Origin: Achromobacter insuavis | Lineage (GTDB): Bacteria; Pseudomonadota; Gammaproteobacteria; Burkholderiales; Burkholderiaceae_B | DNA length: 64,000 nucleotides | Direction of reading: 5' to 3' | NCBI RefSeq assembly: GCF_902859645.1 | Contig: NZ_CADIJR010000001.1 | Span: 310,001 to 374,000 of the forward strand | Shown: piece by piece, positions 34,075-42,703 of the stretch | Numbering within the stretch: the stretch's first letter is position 1 | Layout: each line of letters starts with the position of its first letter | Notes under the pieces: generated by a model | Told to the model about the DNA's origin: nothing | Database searches by the model: none | The model's input: only the letters and a program-made list of their open reading frames with translations | Translations under genes and position numbers: made by a program

Positions 34075-37000
34075 TCAGGCTCCTCGTTCTACGTTGTCGC
34101 CGGCGTGGGCGCCGGGCGGCACGCCTTCGGGCTCCTCGCGCTCGTCGTGGCGCACGCGGAACCAGGCCGCGTACAGCGCGGGCAGGAAGAACAGCGTCAG
34201 CACCGTGGCGCTGGTGATGCCGCCCATCAGCGCGGTGGCCATGGGGCCGAAGAAGTTGCTGCGCAGCAGCGGGATCAGCGCCAGCACCGCGGCCGCCGCG
34301 GTCAGCGTGATGGGACGGAAGCGCCGCACCGTGGCGCCGACGATGGCGTCGACGCGCTTGTGGCCGGCGCTGATGTCCTGTTCGATCTGGTCGACCAGAA
34401 TCACCGAGTTGCGCATGATGATGCCGAACATCGCGATCACGCCCAGCATGGCGACAAAGCCGAACGGCTTGCCGAACAGCAGCAGCGCGGCCACCACGCC
34501 GATCAGGCCGAGCGGCGCGGTCAGCACCACCATCAGCACGCGGGCGAAGCTTTGCAGCTGCACCATCAGCAGCGTCAGCACCGCCACGATCATGATCGGC
34601 ATCTGCGCATTGATGGACGACTGGCCCTTGGCGCTTTCCTCGACCGGACCGCCGACCTCGATGCGGTAGCCGACGGGCAGTTCGGCGCGCAGCGCGTCCA
34701 GCTTCCTGTCGATGGCGTGGGTGACGTCGATGCCCTGCGCGCCGGCCTTGACGTCGGCCTGCACGGTGATGGTGGGCTGGCGGTCGCGTTCCCAGATCAC
34801 GCCGTACTCCAGGCCGTAGCGCACCTGGCCCAGGCTGCCCAGCGGCACCGGGCCGTTGGGCGTGGGCATGGCCAGCGTGGCCAGGCGGCCCGGGTCGACG
34901 CGTTCGCTGTCGGGGGCGCGCAGGCTGACGTTGATCAGCTTGTCGCGCTCGCGGTACTGCGTCACGGTGTAGCCCGACAGCGTCATCGCCAGGAAGCTGG
35001 AGATGTCGTTCGAGCTTACGCCCACTTCGCGCGCCTTCTGCTGGTCGATGTCGAAGCGCACCGAGCGCTCGGACGGCTCGTCCCAGTCGAACTGCACGTT
35101 GACCGAGCGGCTGTCGGCGCGCACTTCGGCGGCCACCTTCTCGGCCACCTGGCGCACCTCGGGGATCTTGTCGCCGCTGACGCGGAACTGCACCTGGAAG
35201 CCCACCGGCGGGCCGTTCTCCAGCCGCGACAGGCGGCTGCGGATCGCCGGGAACTGCTCGTGCAGCACCGGTTCGAGCCAGTGCGCCAGTTTTTCGCGGT
35301 CTTCCACCGAGTTGGCGGTGATGACGATCTGCGCGAAGTTGGGCGTGGCCAGCTGCTGGTCCAGCGGCAGGTAGAAGCGCGGCGCGCCGGTGCCGACGAA
35401 GCTCACCGAATGGGCGATCTCGGGCCGGCCGTCCAGCACCTTTTCAAGCCGCTCGACCTGGCGCAGCGTGGCGGCGAACGAGGCGCCTTCCTGCAGCCGC
35501 ACGTCCACCAGCAGCTCGGTGCGGTCCGAGCTGGGGAAGAACTGCTGCGGCACCAGGCCGAAGCCGACCATCGACACCACGAACAGCGCCACGGTCGCCA
35601 GCAGCACGCGCCAGCGGCGGTCCACGCACCACGCCACCCAGCCGCGCAGGCGCTGGTAGAAGCGGGTGTTGTAGATGTCGTGCTCGTGGTCATCGGGCAG
35701 GTGAGCCTCGCGCTTGCGCTCGGGCAGCATGCGATAACCCAGCAGCGGGATCAGCACCACCGCGGCGAACCACGAGGTGATCAGCGCGATCGCCGACACC
35801 TGGAAGATCGAACGGGTGTATTCGCCGGTGCTGGACTTGGCCAGCGCGATCGGCAGGAAGCCGGCCACCGTCACCAGCGTGCCGGTCAGCATCGGGAAGG
35901 CGGTGCTGGTGTAGGCGAAGGCGGCGGCGCGCGCGCGGCTCCAGCCCTGTTCCAGCTTCACCGCCATCATCTCGACCGCGATGATGGCGTCGTCCACCAG
36001 CAGGCCCAGCGCCAGCACCAGCGTGCCCAGCGAGACCTTGTGCAGGCCGATGCCGAACATGTCCATGAACAGCGCGGTCACCGCCAGCACCACCGGAATC
36101 GAGATCACCACCACCATGCCGGTGCGCAGGCCCAGCGACACCAGGCTGACGATCAGCACGATGGCCACGGCCTCGGCCACCGAGCGCAGGAACTCGTCCA
36201 CCGAGAACGACACCGCCTTGGGCATGCTCGACACTTCGGTCAGCGTCAGGCCGGCCGGCAGCCGCGCCTTGAGTTCGCCGAACTTGGCGTCCAGGGCCTT
36301 GCCCAGGTGCACCACGTCCTGGCCGGGCTGCATGGTGATGCCGATGCCCAGCACCGGCTCGCCGCGCGTGCGCATCTGCTCGGCCGGGGGATCGTCATAG
36401 CCGCGGTGGATGGTGGCGATATCGCCCAGCCGGATCGACTTGCCGTTGACGCGGATCAGCGTCTCGGCCAGCGCCCGGGTGTCCTGGAACTGGCCGCTGG
36501 GACGCACGAACACGCGGTCGTCGGCCGTGGTCAGGGTGCCGGCGCTGGCCACCGCGTTCTGGCTGTTGATGGCCTCGGCGATCTGCTGCGGCGACACGCC
36601 CAGCCGCGTCAGCTGCGTGTTGCTGATCTCGATATAGACGTGCTCGGGCTGCTCGCCGAAGTAATCGACCTTGGCCACGCCCGGCACGCGCAGCAGCACG
36701 GTGCGCAGGCTGTCGGCGTAGTCGCGCAATTGCGCCGGCGAGAAGCCGTCGCCCGCCAGGGTGTAGATGTTGGTGTAGACGTCGCCGAACTCGTCATTGA
36801 AGAACGGCCCCTGCACGCCCTGCGGCAGCGTCGCGCCGATGTCGCCGACCTTCTTGCGCACCTGGTACCACTCGTTGGCCACCTCGCTGGCCGGCGCCGA
36901 GTCCTTCATGGTGAAGAAGATCAGCGATTCGCCGGGACGCGAGTAGCTGCGCAGGAAGTCCGTGGACGGTGTTTCCTGCAGTTTCTTGGCGATGCGGTCG

Positions 37001-37248
37001 GTGACCTGCTCCTGCACCTGCTGCGAGGTGGCGCCGGGCCACAGGGTCTTGATGACCATCACGCGGAACGTGAAGGGCGGGTCTTCGGACTGCGCCAGGC
37101 GCGAATACGACAGCACGCCGAACAGCGTCACCAGCGTGATCAGGAAGATCACCAGCGGCTGGTGCCGCAGCGCCCAGGCCGACAGGTTGAACTTGCCTTC
37201 CTCGTGGCGGTGCGCGGCGTTCTGATTCTCGGGAACCGGCGCGCTCAT
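34075..37248 (-). CDS. RND multidrug efflux pump, TriC-like
   Basis: 1057 residues with 12 membrane helices and two large periplasmic loops. The first helix region is LRHQPLVIFLITLVTLFGVL, and the proton-relay aspartates are in LGLLVDDAIIAVEMM. The DIRQ-like second half ends FGIIMRNSVILVDQIEQD and VRRFRPITLTAAAAVLALIP. The sequence sits nearer to TriC and related single-polypeptide drug pumps than to MexB. It overlaps the adaptor gene by four bases. A TetR gene is divergent from the operon. Confidence 0.9.
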   Translation of the reverse strand: MSAPVPENQNAAHRHEEGKFNLSAWALRHQPLVIFLITLVTLFGVLSYSRLAQSEDPPFTFRVMVIKTLWPGATSQQVQEQVTDRIAKKLQETPSTDFLRSYSRPGESLIFFTMKDSAPASEVANEWYQVRKKVGDIGATLPQGVQGPFFNDEFGDVYTNIYTLAGDGFSPAQLRDYADSLRTVLLRVPGVAKVDYFGEQPEHVYIEISNTQLTRLGVSPQQIAEAINSQNAVASAGTLTTADDRVFVRPSGQFQDTRALAETLIRVNGKSIRLGDIATIHRGYDDPPAEQMRTRGEPVLGIGITMQPGQDVVHLGKALDAKFGELKARLPAGLTLTEVSSMPKAVSFSVDEFLRSVAEAVAIVLIVSLVSLGLRTGMVVVISIPVVLAVTALFMDMFGIGLHKVSLGTLVLALGLLVDDAIIAVEMMAVKLEQGWSRARAAAFAYTSTAFPMLTGTLVTVAGFLPIALAKSSTGEYTRSIFQVSAIALITSWFAAVVLIPLLGYRMLPERKREAHLPDDHEHDIYNTRFYQRLRGWVAWCVDRRWRVLLATVALFVVSMVGFGLVPQQFFPSSDRTELLVDVRLQEGASFAATLRQVERLEKVLDGRPEIAHSVSFVGTGAPRFYLPLDQQLATPNFAQIVITANSVEDREKLAHWLEPVLHEQFPAIRSRLSRLENGPPVGFQVQFRVSGDKIPEVRQVAEKVAAEVRADSRSVNVQFDWDEPSERSVRFDIDQQKAREVGVSSNDISSFLAMTLSGYTVTQYRERDKLINVSLRAPDSERVDPGRLATLAMPTPNGPVPLGSLGQVRYGLEYGVIWERDRQPTITVQADVKAGAQGIDVTHAIDRKLDALRAELPVGYRIEVGGPVEESAKGQSSINAQMPIMIVAVLTLLMVQLQSFARVLMVVLTAPLGLIGVVAALLLFGKPFGFVAMLGVIAMFGIIMRNSVILVDQIEQDISAGHKRVDAIVGATVRRFRPITLTAAAAVLALIPLLRSNFFGPMATALMGGITSATVLTLFFLPALYAAWFRVRHDEREEPEGVPPGAHAGDNVERGA

Positions 37249-38423
37249 GATGCGAAGTCCTCGGGGTGCAGCGGCGGCACCGCGCGGACCTTCTCGCCGG
37301 CCGACACGGCGTGCACGCCTTGCCAGACCACGCGCTCGCCGGCCTGCACGCCCTGCGTCAGGGTGACGCTGCGGGCGTCGTAGCGCAGCACCTGCACGCG
37401 ACGCAGTTCCAGCGTGTCTTCCTGCGGCTTGACGATCCAGACCGCCGGCTCGCCGTTGTCATGGAACAGCGCGGTCGCCGGCACCGTGTAGGTGGTGGCG
37501 CCGTTGGCCTGGCGGTTGTCGAAGCTGATGTTGGCGGTCATGCCCAGTCGCACCTCGGGCGAGGGCGACTCCAGCGTCAGCTTGGCGCGGTAGGTGCGGC
37601 TCTGCGGATCGGCCGCCGGCGCGATCTCGCGCAGCACGGCGCTGAAGGTCTGGCCGGGCAGCGGCGCCAGCGTGACGGTGGCGCGCTGGCCGATGGCCAG
37701 GCCCGCCAGCACGCTTTCGGGCACGTCGCACAGGGCGTCGACGTCGCCCGCCCAGGCCAGGTTGTAGACCGCCTGGCCCGCCGCCACGTTCTGGCCGGTG
37801 TCGGCCTGCTCGGCGGTGATGACGCCGGCGTGGTCGGCGGCCAGGGTGGTGTAGTTGAGCTGGTCGGCCGACAGGGCCGCCTGCTGCGCCGCCTGGTCGC
37901 GCTGCGCCAGCGCCGAGGCGTAGGCGTTGCGGGTCTGTTCGAGCTGGTTGGCGGCGATCAGGTTTTCCCTGGACTGGGCGCGGTCGCGGTCCAGCTGCTG
38001 CTTGGCGTAGTCCAGCTGGTGCTGGGCGGCCGACAGCTGGGCGCGGGCGGCGGCGGCGTTCTTGGTGGCGTCGGCGGGGTCGAGCCTGGCGACCACCTGG
38101 CCCGGCTTGACCGTGTCGCCCAGCCGGACCTTGCGTTCGATGATCTTGCCGCCCACCCGGAACGACAGCGGCGTGCTGTAGCGCGCCTGCACTTCGCCGG
38201 GCAGGGTCCAGGCCGGCAGCGCCGAATCGGCCTTGGCCGGCATGGCCACCACTGGACGCGGCGGCGGCGGCTCGGCCTCCTTGCTGCCGCAGCCGGCCAG
38301 CGCCAGCGTCAGCGCCAGGGCGAGCGCGGGCCAGGGGCGGCGCAGGACAGGATGGGAAAGCGCCGCGGCATGGGCGGCGGGATTGCGCGCGGCGACGGGC
38401 GCGCAAGAACCTGAAGAATTCAC
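37245..38423 (-). CDS. RND periplasmic adaptor lipoprotein
   Basis: 392 residues from a GTG preceded by GAGGTG. The lipobox ALAGC gives Cys45 after an unusually long signal region. Then come the lipoyl/barrel-sandwich halves (FRVGGKIIERKVRLGDTVKP and AADHAGVITAEQADTGQNVA) around a coiled-coil hairpin (about 125-195), and the beta-barrel and membrane-proximal domains. It links the pump to the channel. First gene of the operon, with a palindrome and TetR gene upstream. An ATG start further upstream would lie outside the signal peptide and is unlikely. Confidence 0.87.
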   Translation of the reverse strand: MNSSGSCAPVAARNPAAHAAALSHPVLRRPWPALALALTLALAGCGSKEAEPPPPRPVVAMPAKADSALPAWTLPGEVQARYSTPLSFRVGGKIIERKVRLGDTVKPGQVVARLDPADATKNAAAARAQLSAAQHQLDYAKQQLDRDRAQSRENLIAANQLEQTRNAYASALAQRDQAAQQAALSADQLNYTTLAADHAGVITAEQADTGQNVAAGQAVYNLAWAGDVDALCDVPESVLAGLAIGQRATVTLAPLPGQTFSAVLREIAPAADPQSRTYRAKLTLESPSPEVRLGMTANISFDNRQANGATTYTVPATALFHDNGEPAVWIVKPQEDTLELRRVQVLRYDARSVTLTQGVQAGERVVWQGVHAVSAGEKVRAVPPLHPEDFAS

Positions 38424-38537
38424 GAAACACCTCGCGACGCGGGCAGGAGGGGGAAACGGGACGCGAGGCGGCAGGCCCTTGCAGGCCGGCGCGCGGCACC
38501 CTGGCAATCCGATACGGGATGGATTCTAATTCGGGTG

Positions 38538-38551
38538 TGTATTCAAATACA
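38538..38551. promoter_or_regulatory. TetR operator between first efflux operon and its regulator
   Basis: TGTATTCAAATACA is a perfect inverted repeat of 6 bp around 2 bp, in an AT-rich gap between divergent genes, 40 bases before the TetR ATG. Confidence 0.6.
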
Positions 38552-38591
38552 AGTGTGAATCTGAAATCGTTCCAGATGATAGAATCGCCCC

Positions 38592-39215
38592 ATGTCAAAA
38601 GTCCGCCTTACCCGAGAGCAAAGCCGCGACCAGACGCGCCAGCGTCTGCTCGATGCCGCGCAATCGATCTTCCTGACCAAGGGTTTCGTCGCCGCCAGCG
38701 TCGAGGACATCGCCGAACTGGCCGGCTATACCCGCGGCGCCTTCTATTCCAATTTCGCCAGCAAGTCCGAACTGTTCCTGCAGCTGCTCAAGCGCGACCA
38801 TGAAAACGTGATGAGCGACATGCGCGCCATCTTCGAGGCCGGCGAGACCCGCCAGCAGATGGAAGACAGCGTGCTGCACTACTACAGCAACCATTTCCGC
38901 GACAACGAGTGCTTCCTGCTGTGGATGGAAGCCAAGCTGCAGGCCGCCCGCGATCCCGAATTCCGCGTCGGCTTCATCGCCTGTATGGGCGAGCTGCGCG
39001 AAGCCACCACCGAATACATCCGCCAGTTCTCCGAGCGCGTCGGCACGCCCCTGCCGCTGCCCGCGCGCGAGCTGGCCATCGGCCTGCTGGCGCTGTCCGA
39101 CGGCATGCAATTCAGCTTCGCCTTCGACCCGCAGAACGTCAGCGCCGAGACCACCGAATCGGTGCTGGCGGGGTTCTTCCGCCGCGTGGTATTCGGCGAA
39201 CGCGACCCCGGCTAG
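38592..39215 (+). CDS. TetR-family repressor of the adjacent efflux operon
   Basis: 207 residues. N-terminal helix-turn-helix (AQSIFLTKGFVAASVEDIAE, LAGYTRGAFYSNFASKSELF), then an all-helical ligand domain (about 70-207). It is divergently placed to the adaptor-pump-channel operon with a palindrome between, the standard arrangement for a local repressor released by pump substrates. Confidence 0.9.
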   Translation: MSKVRLTREQSRDQTRQRLLDAAQSIFLTKGFVAASVEDIAELAGYTRGAFYSNFASKSELFLQLLKRDHENVMSDMRAIFEAGETRQQMEDSVLHYYSNHFRDNECFLLWMEAKLQAARDPEFRVGFIACMGELREATTEYIRQFSERVGTPLPLPARELAIGLLALSDGMQFSFAFDPQNVSAETTESVLAGFFRRVVFGERDPG

Positions 39216-39401
39216 GGCCGCCCGGCCCGACGGCGACCCGCGCGGCCGGCCCGGGCCCGGATGCCGGGCGCGGTGCGGCCATGCGACGCGGGCATTGTCA
39301 CGGCCAGCGGCGGCATGATAGTAATAACGGCGGCGCGCCGGCTGGACTGAGGGGGCCAGCGCCGCAGCCTTTGGCATCCCTCGGGCGAAAGGAGCGGCAG
39401 C

Positions 39402-41372
39402 ATGTCTTCAGAAACCCGACCATCCACCATCAACCGCCCGGTCTTCTATTCGGCGGCGCTGTTCACGCTGCTGCTGGTGGGCTTTGCCATCACGGCGCCC
39501 AGGACCGCGCAGAATCTGTTCGAATCGATCCAGGCCTGGATCCTGGGCAACGCCAGCTGGTTCTACATCCTGGTGGTCGCCATCATCCTGCTGTCGGTGG
39601 CGTTCCTGGCCATCAGCCGCTATGGCGACATCAAGCTGGGGCCCGATCACAGCGAGCCCGACTACCGCAACTTCACCTGGTTCGCCATGCTGTTCTCGGC
39701 GGGCATGGGCATCGGCCTGATGTTCTTCGGCGTGGCCGAGCCGGTCATGCACTTCATGTCGCCGCCGGTGGGTGAGGGCGCCACCGCGGCCGCCGCGCGC
39801 GAATCCATGAAGATCACCTTCTTCCATTGGGGCCTGCACGCCTGGGCCATCTACGCGGTGGTGGCGCTGACGCTGGCATTCTTCAGCTTCCGCCACGGCC
39901 TGCCGCTGACCCTGCGCTCGGCCCTGTATCCGCTGATCGGCAATCGCATCCACGGCCCCATCGGCCACGCGGTCGACGTGTTCGCCATCATCGGCACCGT
40001 GCTGGGCGTGGCGACTTCGCTGGGACTGGGCGTGGCGCAGATGAACAGCGGGCTGAACCATCTGTTCGGCATTCCCGTGGGCGTGATGCCGCAGATCATC
40101 CTGATCGTCATCACCTGCGGGCTGGCCACGCTGTCGGTGGCCAGCGGCCTGGACAAGGGCATCCGCATCCTGTCCGAGGCCAACATGGTGCTGGCGGTGA
40201 TCCTGCTGCTGTTCGTGCTGGTGGCCGGCCCCACCGTGTTCCTGCTGCAGACCTTCGTGCAGAACACCGGCGCCTACCTGTCGGACATCGTCAACAAGAC
40301 CTTCAACCTGTACGCCTACGAGCCGACCGACTGGATCGGCGGCTGGACCCTGTTCTACTGGGGCTGGTGGATCGCCTGGTCGCCGTTCGTCGGCCTGTTC
40401 ATCGCCCGCATCTCGCGCGGGCGCACCATCCGCGAATTCGTCAGCGGCGTGCTGCTGGTGCCGGCCGGCTTCACGCTGTTCTGGATGACGGTGTTCGGCG
40501 ATACCGCCATCCACTTCATCCTGGTCGACGGCATCAAGGGGTTCGCCGATACGGTCAAACAAGACAATTCGCTGGCGCTGTTCGCGTTCTTCGAGCTGCT
40601 GCCCTGGAGCAGCGTGATCTCGATCTTCGCCATCGCGATGGTGGCGGTGTTCTTCGTCACCTCGGCCGACTCGGGCGCGCTGGTGGTGGACCTGCTGGCC
40701 TCGGGCGGCGCCGACCGCACGCCGGTGTGGCAGCGCATCTTCTGGTCGCTGTCGATGGGCGCGGTGGCCATCGCGCTGCTGCTGGCCGACGGCCTGACGG
40801 CGTTGCAGACGGCCACCATCGCCAGCGCGCTGCCGTTCTCGATCATCCTGCTGCTGTCGTTGTGGGGGCTGTTCAAGGCGCTCAGGCTCGACGCCACCAA
40901 GCGTGGCATCCGCTACCAGTCGCTGACGCTGTCGCGCCCCGCGCGCGGTGGCCAGTCGTGGGAGCGGCGGCTGCGCAACATGGTCATGATGCCGCGCCGC
41001 GCCCACGTGCTGCGCTTCATCGCGGATGTGGTGACCCCGGCGCTGGAGGACGTGGCCGATGAACTGCGCAAGCAGGGCTACGCCGTCGCGGTCAAGGAAA
41101 GCGACGGCGAGGGCGGGGTGGTGCTGGAGGTGAACCACGGCGAACACCTGGACTTCTTCTATTCGGTGCGGCCGCAGGCCTTCGTGCGGCCCAGCCTGAC
41201 GCCCGAAGAGGCCGCCGACGAGGAAGAGCGCAAGTACTTCCGCGCCGAGGTCCACCTGCGCGAGGGCGGACAGGACTACGACATCATGGGCTGGAGCCGC
41301 GACGCCGTCATCGGCGACATCCTCGACCAGTACGAACGCCACCGCCACTACCTGCACATGGTGCGCACGTAG
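39402..41372 (+). CDS. BCCT-family choline/betaine transporter, BetT-like
   Basis: 656 residues with 12 helices. Family motifs are GMGIGLMFFGVAEPVMHF and the Trp-rich binding segment FYWGWWIAWSPFVGLFIARI. A soluble C-terminal domain of about 150 residues (from about 505) is that of BetT-type carriers, where it senses osmotic stress. Likely substrates are choline or glycine betaine with protons or sodium. No bet genes are adjacent. Ribosome-binding site AAAGGAG; terminator present. Confidence 0.92.
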   Translation: MSSETRPSTINRPVFYSAALFTLLLVGFAITAPRTAQNLFESIQAWILGNASWFYILVVAIILLSVAFLAISRYGDIKLGPDHSEPDYRNFTWFAMLFSAGMGIGLMFFGVAEPVMHFMSPPVGEGATAAAARESMKITFFHWGLHAWAIYAVVALTLAFFSFRHGLPLTLRSALYPLIGNRIHGPIGHAVDVFAIIGTVLGVATSLGLGVAQMNSGLNHLFGIPVGVMPQIILIVITCGLATLSVASGLDKGIRILSEANMVLAVILLLFVLVAGPTVFLLQTFVQNTGAYLSDIVNKTFNLYAYEPTDWIGGWTLFYWGWWIAWSPFVGLFIARISRGRTIREFVSGVLLVPAGFTLFWMTVFGDTAIHFILVDGIKGFADTVKQDNSLALFAFFELLPWSSVISIFAIAMVAVFFVTSADSGALVVDLLASGGADRTPVWQRIFWSLSMGAVAIALLLADGLTALQTATIASALPFSIILLLSLWGLFKALRLDATKRGIRYQSLTLSRPARGGQSWERRLRNMVMMPRRAHVLRFIADVVTPALEDVADELRKQGYAVAVKESDGEGGVVLEVNHGEHLDFFYSVRPQAFVRPSLTPEEAADEEERKYFRAEVHLREGGQDYDIMGWSRDAVIGDILDQYERHRHYLHMVRT

Positions 41373-41415
41373 CCCTGGCGTTGCGCCCTGGGCGCAAGCC
41401 TGTTTCCCCGCAAAC

Positions 41416-41441
41416 CGCCGGCCTTCGCCGGCGTTTTTTTT
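41416..41441 (+). terminator. Rho-independent terminator of the BCCT transporter
   Basis: Stem CGCCGGC / GCCGGCG with CTTC loop followed by eight T residues, 43 bases after the stop. A textbook intrinsic terminator. Confidence 0.93.
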
Positions 41442-41471
41442 GGCCATTTCCCGCCGATAGGTTTTCTTAAT

Positions 41472-41522
41472 CCTAAACATTACTTTAGGTTTTTTGACTT
41501 CGTCCGATTTTTCAAGGATTAT
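41472..41522 (+). promoter_or_regulatory. Promoter and inverted repeat of the second RND operon
   Basis: TTGACT (41494-41499) and GATTAT (41517-41522) are 17 bp apart, a strong sigma-70 match. Five bases upstream of the -35 box lies CCTAAA-N6-TTTAGG, a perfect 6+6 inverted repeat (41472-41489). That position suits an activator or a repressor. No divergent regulator exists; the SufR-like gene at the end of the operon is the nearest candidate. Confidence 0.7.
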
Positions 41523-41556
41523 CCAAGCAATTCCTTTGATAAATAGTGAGAGAGTC

Positions 41557-42687
41557 ATGAAGGCGAAATCAGGCGCATGGGCGGCCGGGGTGCTGGCCCT
41601 GGCGGTAGTGGCGGGGGGCGGGCTGTACTGGAAATTCGGCGGCGCGTCGCACAAGGGCGGCTGGGCCATGGCGCCGGCCAAGGTGGCGGTGGCGCCCGTG
41701 TTGCAGGCGGATTTCCCGGCGGCGCTGTCGGGCATCGCCTCGCTCGAGGCGACCCGGCAGGTGCTGGTGCCGGCCGAAGTCGACGGCCGGGTGGCGCAGA
41801 TCCTGTTCACCCCCGGCGAGCGGGTGCGCGCCGGGCAGCTGCTGGTGCAGCTGAACGACGCGCCCGAGCAGGGCGAACTGGCGCGGCTGCAGGCCCAGGC
41901 CAGGAACGCCCGGGCGCTGCTGGAACGCACCCGCCGCCTGGTGCCGCAGCAGGCGGCCACGCGCGAGCAGCTGGACCAGGCCCAGGCCGACTACGACCAG
42001 GCCGCCGGCGAGATCAAGCGGGTCCAGGCCCTGATCGAGCAGAAGCGCATCAAGGCCCCGTTCGACGGCGTGCTCGGCGTGCGCCGGGTCAACCTGGGCC
42101 AGTTCGCCCGCGCCGGCGATCCGCTGGTGTCGCTGACCGACGCGGCCAGCGTCTACGCCAACATCACGCTGCCCGAGCAGGCGCTGGGCGCGCTGCGCGC
42201 CGGCCAGCCGGTGACCGTGACGGTCGACGCCCACGCCGGCCGGGTCTTCGACGGCACCGTCACCACCATCGAACCGCAGGTCGACCCGGGCTCGCGCACC
42301 GTGCGGGTGCAGGCCACGCTGGCCAACGCCGACGGCGCGCTCGCGGCCGGCATGTTCGCCCATGGCCAGGTGGTGCTGCCGCCGCGGCCCGGCGTGCTGA
42401 CCGTGCCAGAAACCGCCATCAGCTACAGCGCCTATGGCGACTCGGTCTACGTGGTGACGCCGCCCAAGGGCGGCGAGGCGTCGGCGCCGCCGACCGTGAC
42501 CCAGGCCTACGTGCGGACCGCCGAGCGCGTGCGCGGCCGGGTGGTGGTGACCAAGGGCCTCAAGCCGGGCGACCGCGTGGTGACCTCGGGCCAGCTGCGC
42601 CTGCACAACGGCGCACCCGTCGAGATCAGCGCCCAGGACACCGTGGCGCTGGACGCCGCGCCGCAATCCGTGGCGCAAGCCCGCTGA
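41557..42687 (+). CDS. RND periplasmic adaptor, membrane-anchored type
   Basis: 376 residues with an N-terminal hydrophobic anchor (AAGVLALAVVAGGGLYWKF) and no lipobox. Lipoyl halves are ASLEATRQVLVPAEVDGRVA and IKAPFDGVLGVRRVNLGQFA, with a coiled coil at about 105-165. The C-terminal domain is rich in beta strands. First gene of the second efflux operon, with a strong promoter 28 bases upstream of the expected start point. Confidence 0.9.
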   Translation: MKAKSGAWAAGVLALAVVAGGGLYWKFGGASHKGGWAMAPAKVAVAPVLQADFPAALSGIASLEATRQVLVPAEVDGRVAQILFTPGERVRAGQLLVQLNDAPEQGELARLQAQARNARALLERTRRLVPQQAATREQLDQAQADYDQAAGEIKRVQALIEQKRIKAPFDGVLGVRRVNLGQFARAGDPLVSLTDAASVYANITLPEQALGALRAGQPVTVTVDAHAGRVFDGTVTTIEPQVDPGSRTVRVQATLANADGALAAGMFAHGQVVLPPRPGVLTVPETAISYSAYGDSVYVVTPPKGGEASAPPTVTQAYVRTAERVRGRVVVTKGLKPGDRVVTSGQLRLHNGAPVEISAQDTVALDAAPQSVAQAR

Positions 42688-42703
42688 ACCCGCGGAGCCG
42701 ATC

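Noticed and set aside
34105-37383. Long open frame opposite the TriC-like pump
   Set aside because: Antisense shadow of a conserved RND gene; no recognisable domain.
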